In this document: one piece after another, positions 59,290 to 64,000 of the stretch
Layout: every line of letters starts with the position of its first letter
Position numbering within the stretch: the first letter of the stretch is position 1
Origin: Arthrobacter sp. PAMC 25486
GTDB lineage: Bacteria; Actinomycetota; Actinomycetes; Actinomycetales; Micrococcaceae
Direction: 5' to 3'
DNA length: 64,000 nt
Assembly: GCF_000785535.1 (NCBI RefSeq)
Contig: NZ_CP007595.1
Location: 620,001 to 684,000 of the forward strand
Program-made: the position numbers and the translations under genes
Notes under the pieces: generated by a model
The model's database searches: none
What the model was told of the DNA's origin: nothing
The model's input: only the letters and a program-made list of their open reading frames with translations

Positions 59290-60204
59290 ATGCCCTCCAC
59301 ATTTACAGCAGTCAGCTATGGCCAAACGCTCTCCCCCTCAGTCCTTGAAAACATCCGGACCGTCCTGTCCGAACACGGCTACACGGTTGCCTCTGAACGC
59401 GCGGAGAGCCATCCCGGCTTCGAAGTTGCCGTGCTTGAACTGGGGTCCCTTGATCCCAGCGGAGCCAGCGACGCCCAGGCTGCGGCACGCCTGGCCCGCC
59501 TGCGCAAGGCCCTTGTGGAGACCGGCACTGAGAACGTGAGCACCGCCGTCGTTCCTGACTCCCTGCGCAATGCCAAGCGCAAGTTCATCATCATGGACGT
59601 CGACTCGACGCTCATCCAGCAGGAGGTCATTGAGCTGCTGGCCGCCCATGCCGGCACCGAGACGGAAGTTGCCAAGGTCACGGAGGCGGCCATGCGCGGC
59701 GACCTGGACTTTGCTGAGAGCCTGCACCACCGCGTCGCCACCCTGGGCGGGCTGCCCGTCAGCGTGCTGGCCGAGGTGGGCGAGAAGATCAAGTTGTCGG
59801 AAGGCGCCGAACGGCTCGTGGCGCAGGCCAAGGCAGCGGGACACGTTGTGTGCGCTGTCTCGGGCGGATTCTCACAGATTCTGGCGCCCCTGGCGGAACG
59901 GCTGGGCCTGGACTTCGCACTGGCCAATGACCTTGAGATCGTGAACGGGCACCTGACCGGCAAGGTCTCGGGCGCCGTGGTTGACCGGGCGGCGAAGGCC
60001 GTGCAGCTGCGCGAGTGGAGTGCGCTCTCGGGCATTCCGGTGAAGGCCACCATGGCCATTGGCGACGGCGCCAACGACCTCGACATGATGGCCGCTGCGG
60101 CGCTCGGGGTTGCCTTCAATGCCAAGCCTGCCGTGCGTGCAGTGGCCGACGCGCAGATCAACATCCCCAACCTTGACGTGGCGCTGGCGCTGGCCAACAT
60201 CTAG
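59290..60204 (+). CDS. serB: Phosphoserine phosphatase SerB
   Basis: A 304-residue HAD phosphatase that makes serine from phosphoserine in the last step of serine synthesis. Motif I is MDVDSTLI with Asp103 (nucleophile) and Asp105; motif II is CAVSGGFSQI; motif III/IV is AIGDGANDLDMMAAA. The N-terminal 95 residues form an ACT-like regulatory domain, degenerate in sequence, as in many actinobacterial SerB proteins. Monocistronic, leaderless, with a clear terminator downstream. Confidence 0.96.
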   Translation: MPSTFTAVSYGQTLSPSVLENIRTVLSEHGYTVASERAESHPGFEVAVLELGSLDPSGASDAQAAARLARLRKALVETGTENVSTAVVPDSLRNAKRKFIIMDVDSTLIQQEVIELLAAHAGTETEVAKVTEAAMRGDLDFAESLHHRVATLGGLPVSVLAEVGEKIKLSEGAERLVAQAKAAGHVVCAVSGGFSQILAPLAERLGLDFALANDLEIVNGHLTGKVSGAVVDRAAKAVQLREWSALSGIPVKATMAIGDGANDLDMMAAAALGVAFNAKPAVRAVADAQINIPNLDVALALANI

Positions 60205-60256
60205 CCCGACCTGCCGTAACCGGCGCCGCTTCCTCCGGCTCTGTCGTATAACAACG

Positions 60257-60287
60257 AACGCTCCCCCACCTGATGTGAGGGAGCGTT
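60257..60287 (+). terminator. Rho-independent terminator of serB
   Basis: A 9-bp stem AACGCTCCC (60257-60265 with 60279-60287) with a 13-base loop, followed by TGTTG. It lies 53 bases past the serB stop. Confidence 0.85.
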
Positions 60288-60298
60288 TGTTGATTATG

Positions 60299-60350
60299 CC
60301 CCGGATCTGCAGGAGCGTTTGGGAAAACAACCCCGGATCTGCAGGAGCGT
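60299..60350. repeat. Perfect 20-base direct repeat after serB
   Basis: CCCCGGATCTGCAGGAGCGT occurs at 60299-60318 and 60331-60350, a 32-base period, in the gap between the serB terminator and the convergent SDR gene. GGAGCGT also occurs in the terminator stem. Confidence 0.88.
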
Positions 60351-60370
60351 CTGCCGGGGTGGGGCAGGGG

Positions 60371-61111
60371 CTAGTTGAAGTAGTCGGCTCCGCCAACGTA
60401 TTCGGTGTGGCCGCTGGGCACCTCGGCCGTGGCCATCTTGGCGATCTCGGCGGCAAATTCCGCCACGGAGTACAAACGGCCGGCCTCGGCGCGGCGGGCC
60501 TCGATGGCGCCCGGGTTGGCACGGTCCAGCAGGGTGGCCGTCACGGTGCCCTCGATCATGTCGCCGGAGACCACAACAAGTGAGATGTCCTCTGCGGCCA
60601 AGTTCGGGATGAACGCGCGCAGTGCGTGTTCGCCGGCACGCTTGCTCCTGGCCACGGGCTCGTATTCGGGCATCGTGGGCACGGTTTCGATGAAATGCGC
60701 CTGGTGACTTGTGACAAATACCACGCGTGAGCCGGCCGGCAGCACCGGCATGGCGGCGTTGAGCAGGTTGACCTGTGCGTCGCGGTTGAGCGCCAGGGCA
60801 TAGTTTTCGGCCATGCCGCTTTCCATGCCGCCCGATGCGTTCAGCACCACCAGGTCCAGCGAACCAAAGTTTTCCAGGGCAGCGCTGACAAGTGCCTGCA
60901 CGCCTTCCTGGGTGGTCAGGTCCGCGCCCACGGCTATTGCGCGGCCGCCGGCTTCCTGTATCTGCGCCACAACCTTGTTGGCGCGGGGAGCCTTCTGGCG
61001 GTAGTTGACCACCACTGCGGCACCTTCTGCGGCCAGGAACTTTGCCACGTCGGCGCCGACGCCGCGTGAGGAGCCGGTGACAATGGCTGTCTTTCCGTCA
61101 AGCTTTCCCAT
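60371..61111 (-). CDS. SDR-family oxidoreductase
   Basis: A 246-residue short-chain dehydrogenase. The cofactor motif TGSSRGVGADVA (14-25), the NASGG variant of the NAG motif, and the catalytic Ser in FVTSHQAHF are visible; the YxxxK position reads YEPVARSK, with Tyr and Lys separated by six instead of three residues, so activity is uncertain. Start ATG 61111 has AAGGAAAG nine bases upstream. It follows fabG on the same strand after a 164-base gap. Substrate unknown. Confidence 0.85.
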   Translation of the reverse strand: MGKLDGKTAIVTGSSRGVGADVAKFLAAEGAAVVVNYRQKAPRANKVVAQIQEAGGRAIAVGADLTTQEGVQALVSAALENFGSLDLVVLNASGGMESGMAENYALALNRDAQVNLLNAAMPVLPAGSRVVFVTSHQAHFIETVPTMPEYEPVARSKRAGEHALRAFIPNLAAEDISLVVVSGDMIEGTVTATLLDRANPGAIEARRAEAGRLYSVAEFAAEIAKMATAEVPSGHTEYVGGADYFN

Positions 61112-61275
61112 AAATACTTTCCTTACATCCAATTTCTACGTTCCACGCGGCGGGACCCTTTCGGGTGCCCGCCCGGGCCATCCATGTCGAATCTTAGCGG
61201 CGCCGCGGCGTACTTCCGAGTACATCGGCGCCGCGGCACGCGCTGCGGCACCGGCCGGGCACGCGCCGTCGTGCC

Positions 61276-62052
<777 letters not shown>

Positions 62053-62158
62053 TCAGCTTCAGTTAGTGAATCCTACGGTGAAAGCCGCCACGGCACACAC
62101 TTGGCTTTTTGGTTGTGCACCCGGGCAGTGAGAGAATGGAGGCGTCCCTTGGAGTGTG

Positions 62159-62761
62159 ATGAAAGACCAATCAGCTACGCCGAAATTCGGTGCCGGCCGG
62201 CGCAGCAAGTACCGTCACAGCGCCCCCGACACCGGTGTTCAAGCCATTACCAACGCCGCCGATCCCCACAGCGAAGACATGCGCCGACGCATGGTGCAAT
62301 ATTCGGTCACCATGGGCATCCGCATGGTGTGCCTGGCCGCCATTTTCGTCTTTGACGGATGGTTCAAGCTCGTGCCCATCATCGGCGCCGTGGTGCTGCC
62401 GTGGGTCGCCGTGATGATCGCCAACAGCGGCGCGGACATCAACGCGCACGAGACCGTGGAGCTCCTTGACGAGGCACCCTTGTACTCCTTGGGGGTTGGG
62501 GATCCGGAAACGTTCGACGGCGCACCCTCCCCCGGTGACATCCTCACCGGCGAGCTCGTCCCCGACACAGACGAAGACACCCCGGCCGGCGAGAGCACGC
62601 CCGCCAATGGCGAGGACAACTTTGCCGGCGAAGGCACGCCCCCTGCAGGCGCCTACGCCGCTGGGGGTTTCGCCTGGCCCATGGGCCCCGGCATTCCAAG
62701 TGACCCCACGGAGCCGGCGCAGGAAGCTGCGCAGGAGGAGAAACACCATGAACATCTTTGA
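62159..62761 (+). CDS. DUF3099-domain membrane protein
   Basis: A 200-residue protein. Residues 40-100 match DUF3099: RRRMVQYSVTMGIRMVCLAAIFV and WFKLVPIIGAVVLPWVAVMIAN form two membrane segments (each described by its first residues here: 46-67 and 73-92). The C-terminal 90 residues are Pro/Glu/Gly-rich and disordered. The ATG at 62159 has GGAG four bases away; GTG 62156 is an alternative. It overlaps the next small gene by 14 bases. Function unknown. Confidence 0.85.
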   Translation: MKDQSATPKFGAGRRSKYRHSAPDTGVQAITNAADPHSEDMRRRMVQYSVTMGIRMVCLAAIFVFDGWFKLVPIIGAVVLPWVAVMIANSGADINAHETVELLDEAPLYSLGVGDPETFDGAPSPGDILTGELVPDTDEDTPAGESTPANGEDNFAGEGTPPAGAYAAGGFAWPMGPGIPSDPTEPAQEAAQEEKHHEHL

Positions 62762-63044
62762 CATGCTGTCCGGCGAAGGACAGACAGGCGAAGGGCAGAA
62801 TAGACCGCCGGCTCCCGAGACACCCAAGTGCTCCCGCAAGGGTTGCCGTGCCGACGCCACCATGCAGTTGCTCTGGAACAATCCCAAGATTCACACAGTT
62901 GAGCGGCGTAAGATCTGGCTGGCGTGCGAGGACCATGTCGGCTGGCTTGAAGATTATCTCCAGAGCCGTTCCCTGTGGAAGGAAACCCTCCCCTTGAACT
63001 CGCAGCCGAACCCGCAACCGTTGACTCCTAAGGATTCCGCCTAG
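62748..63044 (+). CDS. Small protein with a probable zinc site
   Basis: A 98-residue protein. The conserved part is CSRKGCRADATMQLLWNNP (about 28-46) and KIWLACEDHVGWLEDYL (about 56-72); Cys, Cys, Cys and His in the pattern C-x4-C ... C-x2-H suggest a single zinc site. The C-terminus is Pro/Asn/Gln-rich. Homologues are often mislabelled acetone carboxylase; I see nothing to support that. The ATG at 62748 has GCAGGAGGAG upstream and lies inside the end of the DUF3099 gene. The SURF1 gene begins three bases after its stop. Confidence 0.85.
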   Translation: MNIFDMLSGEGQTGEGQNRPPAPETPKCSRKGCRADATMQLLWNNPKIHTVERRKIWLACEDHVGWLEDYLQSRSLWKETLPLNSQPNPQPLTPKDSA

Positions 63045-63047
63045 TTC

Positions 63048-63941
63048 ATGAAGACGTACAAGTTTCTTTTCTCCAGCAGGTGGATGGGCTACTTTGCCAT
63101 GGCACTCATCTTTGCCGTGGCCTGTGTAGCACTGGGGAACTGGCAGATGAACAGGCGCAACGCCGTCGTGGAGAACATTTCCAAGATCCAGCAAAACTAT
63201 GCCGGACAGGTGGCGGACTACCAGGACATTGCGAAGAACTTCGACACCCTTGACCCCGCCAGGGAATGGACACAGGTGCGCATGAACGGCACCTACCAGA
63301 CATCGGATGAGCGCATTGTCCGCAACCGCCCCCTCAACGGCGCCCCCGGCTATGAGGTGCTGGTGCCGCTCACGCTGGACAACGGCGACACCATCATCAT
63401 CGACCGCGGCTGGCTGCCCATCGGCTACAAGGTGCCCGGACATCCGGACTTTGTTCCGCAGCCCGAGGCCGGAGTGGTGACGGTCGTGGCCAGGCTCAAG
63501 CCGGTGGAACCCACACTGGACCGGGGCGCCCCGGAAGGGCAGCTGGCCTCCATCGACCTTGCCGAGTACGCCACACAACTCCCCTATGACATTAAGACCG
63601 GCGCCTACGCACAGCTCGCCACAGAATCACCGGCGGCCGCTGCCAACCCCACACCCTTCCCCGCACCGTCGATCGATGAAGGCTCCCACCTCAGCTATGC
63701 GCTCCAGTGGATAGCGTTTGGCGTCCTGGCCTTTGTGGGCTTTGGCTACGCCGCCCGCATGCAGCGCCGCAACGACGACTACGACGCCATGGAAGCCGCC
63801 GAATCAGGTGTTCCCGTGGAAGAGCTGTACGGCCGCGGTTCGGCATTCCATCCACGCAGGCACACCAAGGTTCGCAAGCCGGGCGCCCAGCCAACCGCCG
63901 AAGAAGCCGAAGACGCCCTGCTTGACTCCCAGGGGTTCTAA
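63048..63941 (+). CDS. SURF1-family cytochrome oxidase assembly protein
   Basis: A 297-residue SURF1 protein, an assembly factor for heme-copper cytochrome c oxidase in the cytoplasmic membrane. Two membrane helices near 12-32 and 220-240 flank an external domain with NRPLNGAPGYEVLVPL and IIDRGWLPIG, the family signature. The C-terminal 55 residues are a charged cytoplasmic tail longer than in most SURF1 proteins. It follows the zinc-site gene by three bases, making a three-gene run with the DUF3099 protein. The last 59 bases of the window after it hold nothing I can assign. Confidence 0.93.
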   Translation: MKTYKFLFSSRWMGYFAMALIFAVACVALGNWQMNRRNAVVENISKIQQNYAGQVADYQDIAKNFDTLDPAREWTQVRMNGTYQTSDERIVRNRPLNGAPGYEVLVPLTLDNGDTIIIDRGWLPIGYKVPGHPDFVPQPEAGVVTVVARLKPVEPTLDRGAPEGQLASIDLAEYATQLPYDIKTGAYAQLATESPAAAANPTPFPAPSIDEGSHLSYALQWIAFGVLAFVGFGYAARMQRRNDDYDAMEAAESGVPVEELYGRGSAFHPRRHTKVRKPGAQPTAEEAEDALLDSQGF

Positions 63942-64000
63942 GCGGCAGGCCGCCAAACCCTGCACCGCCAACCGCTTCGCTGAGATGTTTGTCATAGTGA

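Noticed and set aside
63942..64000. Short minus-strand frame at the right edge
   Set aside because: It overlaps the SURF1 gene, has no initiation signal, and cannot be judged from 59 bases of unique sequence.

Overview
The window is high-GC chromosomal DNA of an actinobacterium, most likely a member of the Micrococcaceae (Arthrobacter sensu lato). Evidence: a complete Pup-proteasome locus, mycothiol ligase MshC, RbpA, a natural PafB-PafC fusion (the arrangement described in Arthrobacter), a GlgM/GlgC pair, and many genes whose start codon lies 6-8 bases behind a TANNNT -10 box (leaderless architecture). There is no integrase, transposase, CRISPR array or prophage; this is core genome with some lineage-specific pieces.

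Layout. 0-6.5 kb: the first codons of a probable aconitase (minus), a 62-aa protein coupled to peptide deformylase, an RlmA-type rRNA methyltransferase, a divergent YczE/MocR pair, NfeD-slipin, and rbpA. 6.5-9.4 kb: polyprenol-phosphate mannose synthase and a YtcJ-like amidohydrolase, separated by a 417-base gap holding a 96-nt compound hairpin. 9.4-27.6 kb (minus): a long proteostasis block. In transcription order it is HAD phosphatase, M50 protease, trmI, arc, dop, pup, prcB, prcA, pafA, two FKBPs, pafBC, a small membrane protein, tatA, tatC and helY. Order and content match the M. tuberculosis Rv2092c-Rv2118c region. 27.7-35.4 kb: PAC2 protein, mshC, uppP, aldo/keto reductase, an acidic 95-aa protein, a DUF5703 protein, an acyl-CoA dehydrogenase and an M20 peptidase, with two tandem-repeat patches. 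35.5-38.3 kb: tRNA-Leu(GAG), a DUF2786 protein and a membrane alpha/beta-hydrolase. 38.4-45.0 kb: a fatty-acid oxidation locus (MaoC hydratase, FabG4-type reductase, thiolase; then, divergently, a TetR regulator and an acyl-CoA oxidase) with a perfect 13+13-bp operator. 45.0-45.5 kb: an intergenic array of four different hairpins. 45.5-53.4 kb: glgM and, divergently, glgC, an atypical zinc-ribbon SDR, a YeiH exporter and pepN. 53.5-64 kb: TDT transporter, a domain-permuted lipoate ligase, rpmE2, peroxiredoxin, TrmH, TauE, an ABC ATPase, serB, two SDRs, a DUF3099 protein, a small zinc-site protein and SURF1.

How genes work together. Pup is prepared by Dop, ligated by PafA, and the tagged protein is unfolded by Arc into PrcAB; PafBC (DNA-damage transcription activator) and the Tat translocase share the strand. 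The oxidation locus contains an enzyme for each step from acyl-CoA to thiolysis under one TetR operator. GlgC supplies ADP-glucose to GlgM. MshC is a step in mycothiol synthesis.

The least explained content is non-coding: a dispersed 73-nt inverted-repeat element (two full copies 54.6 kb apart in opposite orientation, with homologous 29-nt loops, plus two looser relatives), the four-hairpin array near 45.2 kb, the compound hairpin at 7420-7515, and two tandem arrays abutting mshC and an acyl-CoA dehydrogenase. Among proteins, the zinc-ribbon SDR lacking the usual YxxxK tyrosine is the oddest.
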